DNA of 64,000 bases from Valencia hispanica (GCA_963556495.2 OY747713.1:39772961-39836960), one strand, 5' to 3'; shown: positions 13,072-24,765, counted from the first letter of the stretch. A program made the numbers and translations. Notes: generated from the letters alone by a model not told the origin.

Positions 13072-13106
<35 letters not shown>
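13072..13106. repeat. (TA)n microsatellite
   Basis: About 17 consecutive TA units, just downstream of a short GTGTGTGTATG run. The surrounding 12800-13280 has no gene or recognised repeat. Confidence 0.95.
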
Positions 13107-13109
<3 letters not shown>

Positions 13110-13280
13110 TTGCTCGTTAAAGACGGGCAAGGCAAGATTTATATGTTATTGAGACATCTACTTTAGCTGATATATGGTAAAATGATTTATCACAGGGTGA
13201 ATAAAGTTACTCCTAGCACCCTCTGGTGTCTGTACGGGGAATAGCAAACTTGCAAATTAAGTCTCCAAGCGGACCCCTCA

Positions 13281-13862
13281 AACCTGGTTTTTACTTCTCC
13301 GTCAGCAAGTATGCACACGTATTGACAGAGACGTTTTCCTTTTATACTTCTCCGTTGGCGTCTCAGTGTTGCAAAGCAATTCCCCGCCAGAACAGCAGGG
13401 GGTGTAGACCTTTTCTGGCGGGTCTGCGTACCATTGCAGTGATGTCTCTGGTCGACGACAGTTTATTTACTTCAGCTTGTAAATGCACATCCAGTCAAGG
13501 AGCAATAGCACAAAAAAGTGCAGCTCATAAAATACTCTACAAACATATGCAAACAAAGAAACACAGCAGTCTGTTTGGTTGTTCTCTACACATCCTGGTG
13601 TTCAAAATTGCCAAAAGATCATATTAGGTAAACTGGCCTTGCAATACAGAGCACCTTGTGCGACTATATAGCAACATTATGGTGAAATGATGTTGGACTA
13701 ACCAATCACAGATGTGCGCTCTCCGTGGCATTTGACGGAGATTTAATAAATTGGACCTGACTCTTTCCATCCTTGCGAGCCTGCGACACTGGGCTTGCAT
13801 CCATCCAAAGTTGCACTCCGTGTCTCTGTTCCCCCACTGACGGAGAGGTATAAACTAGGCTT
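13281..13862. mobile_element. MITE-like element with 25-bp TIRs
   Basis: The left end 13281-13305 starts AACCTGGTTTTTACTTCTCC. The right end, reverse-complemented, starts AGCCTAGTTTATACCTCTCC. They agree at 21 of 25 positions and share CTCCGTCAG at the inner edge. A second copy of one terminus (CTCCGTC inner block) lies in the middle at about 13340-13360 and another at 44.28 kb. No transposase frame is present; the 133-codon frame at 13226-13627 crosses the terminus and is not a gene. No target duplication was found. Confidence 0.55.
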
Positions 13863-14928
13863 GCGTTTGTGGGGTGGTAGGGTAGATGGGGGTTTGGGGT
13901 CGGGAGGGGTTTGGCGTCAGAGAGAGTGTTCGCCCAGGGCACCAAACGGGCCAGGACCGTCCCTGTGTACGGGACTCATTAATTTTACATCTGTATACTT
14001 AGAGGCTGAATGGGCAACAAAGACTTGACTCTGTTTTAAATTTTGCATTCATTGTCACCGATCAGGAACAGAAGTTAGCAATGCCAGTGCTAGTTAAAGA
14101 GAGGAGACTGGGTTCTGTTCACAGAGACAGAATTTAAAAATGAGCATTGAGGATAGTCTGCTGTAGTACTGTTAAGAAAACTCATGTGGAGTATGACAAT
14201 TTCAGTTGCACCATAAGGATAAGAAATAATGTCTTCAGCCATGGTGACTGTGAACAAAGATAGCAGCAACTGTAGTCTTAAAGTATACTACAATTAGAGC
14301 AAAATGTCAACTCTAAAAAAAGTTAACTGTAAAAGAACTAAAAGAGCCAGGCAATCGATCACGGCACTGCCAAGCATGGGGAAATAACGTTTAAATCAAT
14401 ACTCTGCCTTTGTATTTCTCTACTTTGGTCCAAAAAGGCTTTCTGCAAAGATAAAGGCATAAAAACCACAGGACTTTTTAAAAGTCACCAGAAACCTTAC
14501 AAAGAAAAGATGCCTTGCTGATATTCAGTTATATTTCAGAAAGCAAGACGAAGTATACAACATGTGTGGATTTGGAGAGGGGGAGGAACCCGGAGTATCT
14601 GGAGAGAACCTTCAAATCCACAGGAAAGCCAGGCTGCCTCCAAACAGAAAGGTAACAGCTGGAATTCAAACCAAGGACCAATAAGAACAATTTACTGAAC
14701 CCCAAATTGTTCCTGTAAAACCAGTCGAAGTAATAAGAATTTTCAAATGTTTCATTTTACAATATGAATTTGGTCGTTTGGAAGGGAAAAAAAATACTAG
14801 AAATAAATACTGAAATAACATCCAGTAAATATGAGCTGCCAAAAAGCAAAAACAACAGCAGAGAAGAAAAAAGAAACAGATGAAGAGCATCTTCAAGAAA
14901 ACGTCGCTTTCATGCTGTTGAGGTGAGC
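13863..14928. other. No gene recognised
   Basis: G-rich tract at 13870-13950, then AT-rich sequence. No domain-bearing frames, no termini, no target duplications seen. Confidence 0.5.
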
Positions 14929-14934
14929 CTTAAC

Positions 14935-15204
14935 TGTCATGCTGCACATCCCACTAACACTCCTCATCCCATCTGTGTGTCTAATCATTGTCTGCAGCTG
15001 TGTCCTATCTGTCTTACCTGAGCCTCCTTCCCTTCTGTAGTACTTATACTCCTCTCTTCCTCACTTTCCCTGCTTTCATTGTTGTCGTCTTCCATGGTGT
15101 CTACTCCTGCTGTCTCGTCTCTCAGCCATCCTGAGAATAAATCAACCTCATTTCATCTGTGTCTGCGTGTGAGTCACTGCTACCTGTAGACACAGTCCTT
15201 GACA
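14935..15204. mobile_element. Solo-LTR-like element with 6-bp target duplication
   Basis: The element starts TGTCATGCTGC and ends CCTTGACA, so TGTCA/TGACA form short inverted termini of the TG...CA kind. It is flanked by perfect CTTAAC repeats at 14929-14934 and 15205-15210. An AATAAA lies inside at about 15136, towards the 3' end. Length 270 bp, TG...CA ends, a 6-bp duplication and a polyadenylation signal fit a solo LTR left after recombination. No coding part of a retroelement is adjacent, so a MITE with these ends remains possible. The plus orientation is suggested by AATAAA only. Confidence 0.6.
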
Positions 15205-15210
15205 CTTAAC

Positions 15211-16660
15211 AATAGCAATACCTTTAAACACAACACACCACGCTATGTGCCAATCTAAAGAAACTGCTTTCTTCAGTTTGAAAAAAAATAAATGAAATTC
15301 TACAGTCAATAGTTCACTAGACTAGGTTCCCACATCACACATCCAGCTGTGAAATTGTGTCAAGAGGAGTTTTGCAGGTATATCGGATCAAATCTTTTCT
15401 ATTGCTCTGTCTGGTCTTTTAATATTTAAAATATTCAGCTCTGCGGGTATAAAACTTTTATCATAAAGCTAAGGAGCTGAAGTGTTGTCTTTAGCAACAC
15501 GAATGCCAAACCAACCCAACGTGCATTTGAAAACCTGCATCCAGGTTACAGCCCTAGGGTTACTGCAACCAGGTTGCTAGGTAACAGCTTGGGGTTTACT
15601 GCTTACTGCTTTTATCACTGACAAAAGGCAACAGGAAATAAACAAAACACTATCTGGCGATAACCGTTATTCTTTTACAAGTGGTGGGAGACTGGGATTA
15701 CGACAAAAAAACATTTACGTCACACGTTACAGCGTTTTCCATGGTTTCATTTGACCCAAGCTTCATGATGTGGAAAACCCACCATCCAGCTGGACATGTA
15801 ATGGGATATTTGTCTTTTCAAAAATCACAATAGCTGCAGGGTTGTCTTCCATTCAACCGCATCTCCCGCCATGGCTACAACTGTGCTCAGATCCCTGCCT
15901 TCTAGCAGCAAGCCATTGTTAACACTCTTGGGTCTCTGTTTGTGTTTTTTGATCAATAGTTTAGGATAACTTTGGCTGTCTTGATGCAAATGGCAATGAC
16001 ATTTGGTTGTAAATATGGGATGAATTTTAATTTTTTTATCTTTTATTCTTTAAGCTTTAAGCTAAAAGAAGTATGTTTTCCTTTGGCATTTTTTTTTTTG
16101 TGCCACTGACTCACGCTCAAAATACATTGCTTGAATACACTACTACTCCAATCTGATTCACTTGGTGACAATACATTTTTCATGTACTGTTCATATTACC
16201 AATTTATAGAATGGAAAAACATATTTTTGGGATAAAAGCTGTTTCTGATTTTGCATAAAATTACAAATGAATCAGAATAGGTTTTAGTTTTAAACACTCC
16301 AATGCTTTGAAAATAACCCCCTGGAAAGTCAAATTTGCATATGTGGGATGGAAAAAGAGAAACTTTTGTGCCATTCAGAAAAAAAGACATTAGTTGCAAA
16401 TACTGGCATTTAATGGTGTCATCATTTTATAAAGTTAATTCATAATTGTTTGGTATGGTAAGAAGTTAGTCCCTTACCTATATGCAGTCCTTTTCAATAA
16501 CTTATTTCAATTCGATTTGGTTCAGTTTATGTAAATAACATCAATTCATAACAGATGTCATCTCAAGGAATCTCACAAGAAAAGTCATTTCAATTAGAGT
16601 GTGCATTCTGATGAGGCTTGTCAGATTAAAAGTGTCACAATTTATGGACATTGACTTCAG
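15211..16660. other. No gene recognised
   Basis: AT-rich sequence with no recognisable coding or repeat signature. Confidence 0.5.
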
Positions 16661-16804
16661 TTACTGATTTTTACCATGTTGTGTTTCATTCATTTCTGTG
16701 TTCCTGATCCCTAGTTATTTTTACAGCTTCCCCTGCATTATGTTAATTGACTCACCTGTTCCTCATACCTTAATCATATCCCTAGAGTATTTAAGCTCCA
16801 TGTT

Positions 16805-19784
16805 TTCATTCAATTCAATTCAATTCAATTCAAAAATACTTTATTGATCCCAGAGGGAAATTAAGTGTTGGTATAGCTCATATAATCAATTCTTTAAGGA
16901 GTTGTTGTAGATAATGATGGCTGTGGGCAGGAAGGATTTCCTGTAGCGGTCTGTATTGCAGCGAAACTGAAGAAGCCTCCGACTGAAGATGCTCTGTTGT
17001 TGTGTGACTGTCTCATGAAGAGGATGCTCAGGGTTGTCCATAATTTTTTTGATTTTATGAAGAATCCTTCTTTGCATTATCATCTCTAGATTTTCCATAG
17101 TTGTCCCAAGAACAGAACCAGCCTTCTTTATCAGGTTGTTTAGCCTATTTAAATCCCTGGCTCTGATGCTGCTACCCCAACAAATGACGGCTGAAGAGAT
17201 TACACTCTCCACAACAGACTTGTAGAAGATCTGCAGCATCTTGCTGCAAACCTTGAAGGACCTAAGCTTCCTCAAGAAGTAGAGTCTGCTCTGTCCCTTC
17301 TTGTAGACGGCTTCACTGTTGCGCCTCCAGTCCAGTCTGTTGTCAAGGTGAACTCCGAGGTATTTATACTCCTCAACCACCTCCACTTCTTCTCCCATGA
17401 TGGAAACAGTGTTTGACTTATCCCTGTTTCTTCTGAAATCTACAATCATCTCCTTTGTTTTGTTCACATTCAAGGTGAGACGATTGTTTCCACACCATGT
17501 CACAAAGCGGTCCACCAACTCTCTGTATTCAGCTTCTTTTCCATCTCTGATACACCCGACAATTGCAGAGTCATCTGAGTATTTCTGCAGATGACAGGTC
17601 TCTGATTTGTACTGGAAGTCTGAGGTGTACAGAGTAAAAAGGAATGGTGAGAGTACGGTCCCCTGTGGTGCTCCTGTGCTGCTGACCACCTGGTTTGACA
17701 CAATTCTTCAGTCTCACAAATTGTGGTCTGTTGGTCAGGTAGTCATTGATCCAGGCGATTGTTGAGGGCTCCACTTGTGTCTTCAGGAGTTTCTGACAAA
17801 GCAAATCAGGCTGAATTGTGTTAAATGCACTAGAGAAATCAAAGAACATGATCCTCACAGTGCTGCCTGCTTTGTCCAGATGACAGTGGGTTGGTTGAAG
17901 TAGGTGGATGATGCCATCTTCAACTCCAACTCCACAGCGATAAGCAAACTGCAGTGGGTCCTGATACGTTCTTGTTTGCTTACTCAGGGGTGCCAACATG
18001 AGTCTCTCCAGGACCTTCATGATGTGGGATGTCAGGGCAACGGGTCTATAGTCATTGATGACTGATGGGTGAGTTCTTTTGGGTACTGGAACAAGGCAGG
18101 ATGTCTTCCACAACACTGGGACCTTCTCCTGAGTTAAGCTAAGGTTGAAGAGGTGCTGCAGAATCCCACAGAGCTGCTCTGCACAGGCCTTCAGGACTCT
18201 GGGGCTGACACCATCTGGACCTGCAGCCTTGTTCCGGTTCAGTTTCTCCAGCTGCCTCTTCACCTGACTTTTGGAGACAGACAAGTGGGAGGGGGAGGCA
18301 AAGGGGGTAGCGGCATTTCCTGACTTGGTTGAAGTCAAACTTGTGGAATTAGAAGAGTCCATGGCTGAGGTGAAGGATAAAACATCCGAGGTGTAACAGG
18401 AAAGCTGTTGATCAGAGGATAGTGGGATGTCTGTTTGGCTGGGAACAGGAGAGGGGGATGCTGAGGTAGTTCCAGAACTGAACCTGTTGAATAATATGTT
18501 CAGTTCATTGGCTCTGTCCAGACTTCTGGTGGGGATGATGTTGTCCACACAGAAGTTTATATAGTCAGTCACACACTCAGTCATGTCATTGATGTCCTCT
18601 CCATGTGCTTGGCAAAGAGTCATCCAGTCTGTGGTTGCAAAACAATCCTGCAGGGCTTCTTCAGCTTCCTGTGACCATTTTCTCACAGTTCGTTTTGTCA
18701 CAGGTTGCCTCTGAACAAGTGGTTTATATTCTGAACAGAGAAAAACAAGATTGTGATCTGATTGTCCCAGAGGAGGTCTTGGTTTGGACGTGTATGAATC
18801 CTTTACATTTGCATAAAACAAATCCAAGGTCCTATTTTCTCTTGTAGAGCAGCTGACAAACTGTTGAAATGTTGGAAGTGTAGTAGAGAGCGAGGCATGA
18901 TTAAAATCACCAGATATTGCCACAAATGCATTGGGGTGCTGTGTCTGTAGCTTAGCAACAATGGAACTGATGACATCACATGCATTGTCGGCAACGGCTG
19001 AAGGTGGAATGTAAACAACTGCCAAAATTACACTGGTGAACTCTCTTGGCAAATAATATGGACGAAAACTCACTGCCAAGAGTTCGAGATCTGGGCTGCA
19101 GAGACGACACTTCACAGTAACATGTCCTGGATGACACCATCTGTTGTTGACAAGCACTGCTACTCCACCACCTTTCCTTTTTCTGCTCGTCTTCAGATCT
19201 CTGTCTGCTCGTACAGTCAGGAAGCATGGCAGACAGACGTTGGAGTCGGGGATATGATCCAGCAGCCACGTCTCCGTAAAACACATAACACTGCATTCAC
19301 GGTACTCTGGCTGAGTCCTTGTAAGGGCTTGGAGTTCATCCATCTTGTTAGCCAGTGATCTTACGTTACCCATTATGATCGATGGAAGAGATGGCTTGAA
19401 CTTCCTCTTTCTCCGTCTCCTTTTCGCTCCTGCTCTGCATCCACGTCTCCTCCTTATCAACTCATCGGGGATTTGTGGTTTCAGTTGAGGTATTATTTCA
19501 GCCTTTGCGATGTTAATCAGCTGCTCCCGGCTGTAAACCACATTGTTGCCATGGTTACGCATCATAACAAATTGTCAAAAAGGGAAAAATTTACAGCAAA
19601 AATCCTTCCAGCTTCACAGCACCAAAAACTAGAAAGTGTACAGGTCAAAAAAATGCAAACTTCTTTAAGAAAAAAGAGGAACCAATGTACAAAAAAACAA
19701 AACTTAATATGTAGCCAACAGAGCCACTCCAACATGCAGCCACCCAGAGCAGCGCAATTCTAGAAATTGATTCAAATTCATTCA
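16805..19784 (-). mobile_element. Rex1-like (CR1 group) LINE, near-complete
   Basis: The minus strand reads 5' UTR (about 19766-19566), one long endonuclease/reverse-transcriptase frame, a short 3' UTR with GGGATCAATAAAGTA, and a (GAATT)n tail at 16810-16835. The likely duplication is TTCATTCA at 16805-16812 and 19777-19784, although the tail blurs the left one. The 5' end shares AATTGCGC-GCTC and GCATGTTGGAGT words with the deleted copy at 55.6 kb, which suggests that the 5' end is complete. Family assignment rests on the YSDD motif, overall protein pattern and tail; a close CR1/L2 relative is possible. Confidence 0.75.
16886..19565 (-). pseudogene. Rex1-like LINE ORF: AP-endonuclease plus reverse transcriptase, one frameshift
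   Basis: The protein would nick target DNA and reverse-transcribe its own RNA at the nick. Residues 1-664 (19565 to 17571) carry a basic N-terminus (Arg/Lys run at 38-57) and the AP-endonuclease motifs NVRSL (67-71), TETWL with Glu98, SGDFNHA with Asp220, and QSDH at 268-271. They also hold the start of the RT domain: AGPDGVSP at 448-455 and FFDFSSAF with Asp576. At about 17700 the copy at 43.3 kb has two extra bases (TG after AATTGTG). Their absence here shifts the frame. The rest, 17701-16886, holds GAPQGTVLSPFLF and the catalytic YSDD, ending at ICNNSLKN-like residues. The linker between endonuclease and RT (around residue 348) looks short. From memory, relatives carry a KPW-containing segment here, so an in-frame deletion is likely. 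No other stop interrupts the frame. Confidence 0.8.
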
Positions 19785-20045
19785 CTGCCTGATATTACAT
19801 AATTCAGCCCATGTCGTCCCATTTCCGGGTTTCGTATGGTCCGTGGTTTTACCATTAAAGGTCCTCCTTTTGAGTCTGCCTTCGTCCTGTCGCACTTTCG
19901 GTTATCAAAATCCTCAAAGCATGACAAAAAGTAGGAATTAAACATACTTTTCATCAAACCAACGTTTCTGTATTAAAATGGTTTTAAAACATTAATCTGT
20001 GTAATTAATCTACATAATGGATTTCCCCAAATGTATTTAGTCAAA

Positions 20046-20287
20046 ATATTCAAATTGACAAAATATGACTATATGTATGTAGTCATAGTTTGTCAATTTG
20101 AATATTTTTATATTCAAATTGACAAAATATGACTATATGTATGTAGTCATAGTTTGTCAATTTGAATATTTTTATATTCAAATTGACAAAATATGACTAT
20201 ATGTATGTAGTCATAGTTTGTCAATTTGAATATTTTTATATTCAAATTGATAAAATATGACATGTCATATTTTATCAATTTGAATGT
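20046..20287. repeat. Tandem array of near-perfect palindromes, 64-bp period
   Basis: Units start at 20046, 20110, 20174 and 20238. The first three are almost identical and each folds on itself: TTCAAATTGACAAAATATGA pairs with the unit's right half, arms about 23 bp with one mismatch around a TATGTATG loop. The fourth unit contains a perfect 44-bp palindrome at 20241-20284 (TTCAAATTGATAAAATATGA and so on) with no spacer. The joints between units (CAATTTGAATA-TTTTT-ATATTCAAATTG) are themselves inverted, so the array can pair in two registers. No coding sequence. Flanks 19926-20045 and 20288-21180 show no recognised feature. Confidence 0.95.
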
Positions 20288-21179
20288 TATATATGGAGGA
20301 TGTTTAGTTGTACTTAGGCCGTTATCAGTTAAAGACGAAGATATAATGTAAATTAGCTACGTTATGTGTCGTTTTGCATAATAAAAACTAAACTACATTT
20401 CCAAACTCATGTAAATAAATCATTTAATCAATGCTGGTTTTGCTGAAACCAGGTTTCAAAATTATTTTATAAGACGTCTTTCTGCACAAATTGTTGCTGC
20501 TTACGTCATCCTTGTATGTAATCTAGCAAAACTGAAGCCTGATGTAGTTCACAGAATGAATACTAAATATGCTTCCAATATGATCTTTGTTACGGGTGGA
20601 ATGTTGTTGTTTTCTCTTTTTACTGAGAATTCTGATTTCCGGAGTTCTCAGCAGGAAAAACAATACCAACAACACCGTATTCCGACTGAGAAAGTCAAAA
20701 ACTACCGAGCAACGCCAAGGTCAGTGATCAAACATGGCTGGGGAAATATAATGTAACATTATGACCATTGCTGGAATAAATTAAAAACTACTCTCTGGCA
20801 GTGAGTATTTTATCTAACCAGTGACACACATGAGACTGGAAAATAATCTCCTTGTCAATCTGTTCCTTTTGTGTTTGAATGCATAGAATACAAGAAATAT
20901 ATTACAGACTCATATTTCCAGTAGAACAAACAGTAAACACCACAGTTTTCCAAATCGCAAACAACCTGCTCAACTCCGGTGTGACGTATTTCCCAGCTCT
21001 GAGCTCCGACTCCTGAGACAACTCAAACACAGCAAAAGCATCAGGCAGCTCAGCTGCATTCGCTGAATTGTCTAATAGAACTCATAAAAAAACAGAGAAA
21101 ACATGCTAATATTAAAAAAAATTTAGGGCAATCTTTGAAATAATATTTTTTGTGCTGCAAGTTTGTAAACTGGCAGGAC
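20288..21179. other. No gene recognised
   Basis: AT-rich sequence without recognisable frames, termini or RNA genes. Confidence 0.5.
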
Positions 21180-21375
21180 AATGCTGCCACTTGGTCTAGG
21201 CCTGGCGCCATGGGCTCGTTCAGGTATCAGGCCCGCCCAAGACAGATTACACCACCCTAAGTTCGAACCGTGCAATGTATTGACTCTGGTCCACACTCCA
21301 TACCAGTCGGTGGCGGTAATTCACCAATTTGTTGTTTGCAGGCCCTTTATAAACAGAAAGAAGAAGAAGAAGTGC
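21180..21375. repeat. Interspersed repeat fragment ending in (AAG)n
   Basis: CCAGTCGGTGGCGGTAAT, then CACCAATTTGTTGTTTGC and a terminal GAAAGAAGAAGAAGAAG run, is a combination I recognise as a dispersed fish repeat. I cannot assign it to a superfamily from sequence alone. 21376-21930 beyond it holds nothing recognised. Confidence 0.4.
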
Positions 21376-21934
21376 CGTGTTATTAAGCTAACTTCATGCT
21401 AACGGTAGTTCTGATCAAACTTTGTCAGAAATACACACAAGGAAGGGAATTATCAAGGTTTTGAGCGTCATATGATGTTGGATTTCAGACATAAGACTGG
21501 TTGTGGACTAACTATTTTACTGCTTCAAACAGTAAGTTGTCATTTATTTGCTTTCTGAGTGGTTTGACAACAGCGTGTAGTGTTTCTACAAATATGATTG
21601 TATAATTGATTGGGATACATCATTTAAATCACAAGCAGGGATAGGATGAAATTCAGCCTGGGAGCTTGGAAGTTTCTTTTACCTCGGGTGGGTCGTGGAT
21701 AAGAATGTTTTTTCTTTCCATGAATATCTCAAACTTTCTGGGGCTGAGGCGACCTATATTTGGAGGCACTGTGAGGTTGGGCGGTCTGACAGCAGAATCC
21801 AGCATTCAATCCAGAATCCACATTTTATTGATTGTGATTGATTTGTAAAAGCAATAAAAGAGGTAAAACATTCAAGGGGTTGAATACTTTCTATGGTCAC
21901 TGTAGATCACCAGTTGGTAAGATATTGAAATATT

Positions 21935-22112
21935 CCCGTTTGACACGCCTCATTCTAATCACTTAATTCCCCTTTCTAACCCAATTCTGATGGCCTAATT
22001 GCGCTTCAGCCATTCATCTGTACAACGTCCAGACGTCTGAATGCATTCACTTGCTTCCGTGTGATTCACAATTTGTGTAAATAAGATATTGATCAGGTGT
22101 ACATAATAAAGT
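21935..22112. mobile_element. Terminal fragment of a Tc1-like transposon
   Basis: The segment has CCAATTCTGATGGCCTAA, an internal TTCAGCCATTC word and TCAGGTGTACATAATAAAG followed by TGGCC. The last is the characteristic terminus of a widespread fish Tc1-like family (GTGTACCTAATAAAGTGGCC in younger copies). Only one end is present. Confidence 0.5.
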
Positions 22113-23185
22113 GGCCTGCAAATGCAGATGTATAAAAACAATAAATTAGGGGCAAAAACAAAGAAGAGGTTTAGTCAAACTGCAACAGCCAGTAAGGAGT
22201 TGCAGCGACTCCATAATGTCTGATGAACTGACACAGGATTTAAAATGACTTAACCAGCACTGGTTCGGTGATGCATAATACTTCTGGCTTTGCTTTCACA
22301 GACTTAAACATTCAGAAAGAGCTAGAGTGAGAGGGCTAGTTTTAATGCACGCCTCTCTAATGCCTTGATGGCACACTATAATGCCTCCCCTTAATCTCCT
22401 TTGGGTGTGAGGAGAGGATGTTCTCAAGATCAGAGGACTTAATGAGTGCAGACAAGAGGGCAGGGAGCTGTGACTGAAATGATGATGATGAATGACTGTC
22501 CTCAATAAGCTCCTCAGGTGCTCAGATATGCAGTTTGTACATTTTAACATGAGAGAAAGCTTCACTTCCCGTTCTGACGCAGTACTTTAAGCCCAGTCCT
22601 CATAGTTGCGGAGCCGTTGCAGAGATCCCATTAAAATTATACAGGATTCAGGAATAAGTTGGGCAAAAAAAACATCTTTTTTAAGAGCTGATCTTTATTC
22701 CCAAAGGGCTCAAACACTCCTAGGAACAAGGTGCCATGTTTCTGTACCCACACAGTCCTTCTAATCACAACCTGCTCATAAAACAGACAGATGGTCCAAG
22801 ATTTCCCATGTCAGAGTGAAGAGCCTAAAAGTTTTTGTTTTCCACTGAGGAAACAGAAAGGCTAAGACTCAAACGCGAGAAGACGGAGCGTTATCTTTTA
22901 GATGAAAGCGAGTGACTGTGTTTAAAGCTGTAAATAGGACTGAATTGGCACAGAAATCCCAACGGTTTCCTGTTGTTGCAAATCTATTTTTCCTTGGCGC
23001 TCAGACAAGAAAGGCACACTTTTTTTTCTAATGAAGATTGTGCATCTCTCTAAGTTGCTTTTTTTACTGGTATCTGTCAGGTCCTAGTTGTTCTGTTTCA
23101 AATCTTGTCTTTAGTCATAATCTGCAGGTAATGACCGAACAAATAAGATTGCACATACATATAAATATTTCTTTTTGCAGTGCTT
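22113..23185. other. No gene recognised
   Basis: No domain-bearing frame or repeat signature. The 89-codon minus-strand frame near 22296-22565 has no recognisable features. Confidence 0.5.
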
Positions 23186-24110
23186 ATTTATTGTTTTAGA
23201 AAAGAATAGAATAATTATTTATTGGTCCCACAAAGGGGAAATTCGGCTGTAACAGCAGCAGATAACAGAAGCATTCACGATCAACATTAAAGACACAATT
23301 ACAAAAGAAACAAAGTACTGTGCAGTTATCAAAAAATCAAGTGGTATCTCAGATTTAGAATGTGCAACTGAGTAGGATAAAGTAAGAACAGTACATATTT
23401 ACAGAATGTGCATGTGTAGTTGTGCAATATAAAGTAAAAAAGTAAAACATATTATTAACAAGAAGTTAAAGGGGCTATATGCAACTTTTCCCCCAAAATA
23501 AATGTAACAATAGCCTTTTTATTTGACCATTTATGACTCAAACTTCTCCTGGTGAGCATACTGACACCTTGTCAGCTCACAGTGGGTGCACCTATAAGCC
23601 TGTATCCAATTTTTTCTATTTTCTGTCGGGTCGGATTTTCCCGCGCTGTCTGCGGATGTGACGTCAAGCGCGTTCATGTTAAATGTTTCAGATCACTCTG
23701 ACACCCCCGCTAGTCAGCACTCGCAAGCAGTTCAATGGATTGTGCGAATACACAGAAGAGACCAAGGACAACTTTGACACCAACAGTAACTCCATATAAC
23801 ACTAAAAAAGTTAAACTCCTGACAAGTGCCCGAAAAAGATTGAAGATTGAGAGCGACCGGCGTGCGAGAGCGAGCAGAAAGGAAGAGCAGTTCCGTTTTT
23901 TGGCCACATGGGGTCAGTCGCGATTTTAAATTTCAGAAAATTGCATATAGCCCCTTTAACAGAATATAACTGAGAAAAACAAATGTGCACATAGCAGCCG
24001 CTGAAATGCTAATTAAGTGAGTCAAACTGTGCAAATAACAGCAGGGGTGTAAACATTATTGAGATTGTTGGAAGCAGTTCTGGTTTTAATTGTTCTCCAT
24101 GGTGATTGTC
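23186..24110 (-). mobile_element. LINE 3'-end fragment split by a MITE
   Basis: On the minus strand the segment ends at about 23190 with GAATTTCCCCTTTGTGGGAC then CAATAAATAATTATTC, a LINE-type 3' terminus. The rest (TGTGCAATATAAAG and TGTGCAAATAACAG words) looks like 3' UTR of the same element and continues on the far side of the TTAA-flanked MITE (23960-24110). No coding part was found. Confidence 0.5.
23466..23959 (+). mobile_element. MITE with perfect TIRs and TTAA target duplication
   Basis: TTAA lies at 23466-23469 and 23956-23959. Immediately inside are AGGGGCTATATGCAA (23470-23484) and its exact reverse complement (23941-23955). TTAA duplication is typical of piggyBac and Kolobok elements; the AGGG end favours a Kolobok-like assignment, tentatively. 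Inside, 23735-23929 is a plus-strand frame of 64 codons (MDCANTQKRPRTT, then a Lys/Arg-rich SARKRLKIESDRRARASRK stretch). It ends just before the right TIR. It could be a remnant of a transposon-borne basic protein; I do not assign a function. Confidence 0.8.
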
Positions 24111-24279
24111 ATACTAAAAAGAAGTATTTACATACTCTGTGAAAGAAGACTATTTCTCATTGTCTGACATCAAAGAACCATCATTTTCAGACTATAAGCA
24201 GCTATTTTTTCACATGCTTTGGACCCTGTGTCCTATGCAATGATGCAGCTAATATATAGATTCTATACTGGCTAACGGC

Positions 24280-24765
24280 CTCCGGGGGGCACTATAGCAG
24301 GAAACGTAAAAGTGAGGCAGACATATGGGGAAAGATTATACGCCGAAGAAGACACTACTAATAGTTTTCATGCACACACCCTCATCATGGAAAACACACG
24401 AAGAAATGCAGCTTTTAAAGTCAAGGGCAATCGAGCTGGCCGTCAAAAGAAGAAAATAGAGCTACTGCACGTGAGCTTGACATCAATGAATCGATGGTTA
24501 GACATTGGAGGACGCAGCGGGAAGAACTGAGTCAGTGTAAAAAGACGACAAAAGCTTTCAGAGGACATAAAGACACCTAGCGGAGGTAATAAAAACAAAT
24601 CTTTCTCTCTTTCTGTGTAAATATAGCATGTTACAACATGAAAACGTGTGGCTTATATTCAGGTGTGGCCTATATATGTACAAAATGTATTTTCTTTAAA
24701 AATTTAGCTGGTGTGGCTTATATTCAGGTGCGCTCTATAGTCCAGAAATTACAGTAGAGATAACT
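24280..24765 (+). mobile_element. DNA-transposon fragment with CENP-B-like helix-turn-helix relic
   Basis: The plus strand at about 24395-24570 reads, across frames, RRNAAFKVK, RQLDINESMVRHWR-like and REELSQCKKT-KAFRGHK. This resembles the N-terminal helix-turn-helix of pogo-like transposases. Downstream GGCTTATATTCAGGTG occurs twice, and the end GCGCTCTATAGTCCAGAAAT then TACAGTA looks like a transposon terminus. The mirror-image left terminus is not visible. Confidence 0.45.

Larger units (their letters stand above)
16672..19925 (+). mobile_element. Interspersed repeat split by the Rex1-like LINE
   Basis: The left part, about 16672-16804, is CATGTTGTGTTTCATTC and so on to a CTCACCTGTTCCT...ATTTAAGC block. 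The right part, about 19785-19925, contains ACCATTAAAGGTCCTCC and GAGTCTGCCTTCGTCC and ends near AAAGCATGAC. The join would read as one ~280-bp interspersed repeat, similar in layout to the LTR-like element at 14.9 kb. The inserted LINE is bounded by TTCATTCA on both sides (16805-16812, 19777-19784). Confidence 0.5.

Noticed and set aside
20046..20287. Regularly spaced repeat resembling a CRISPR array
   Set aside because: There are no unique spacers: the repeated units abut and are themselves palindromic, no cas genes are present, and the surrounding DNA is eukaryotic.
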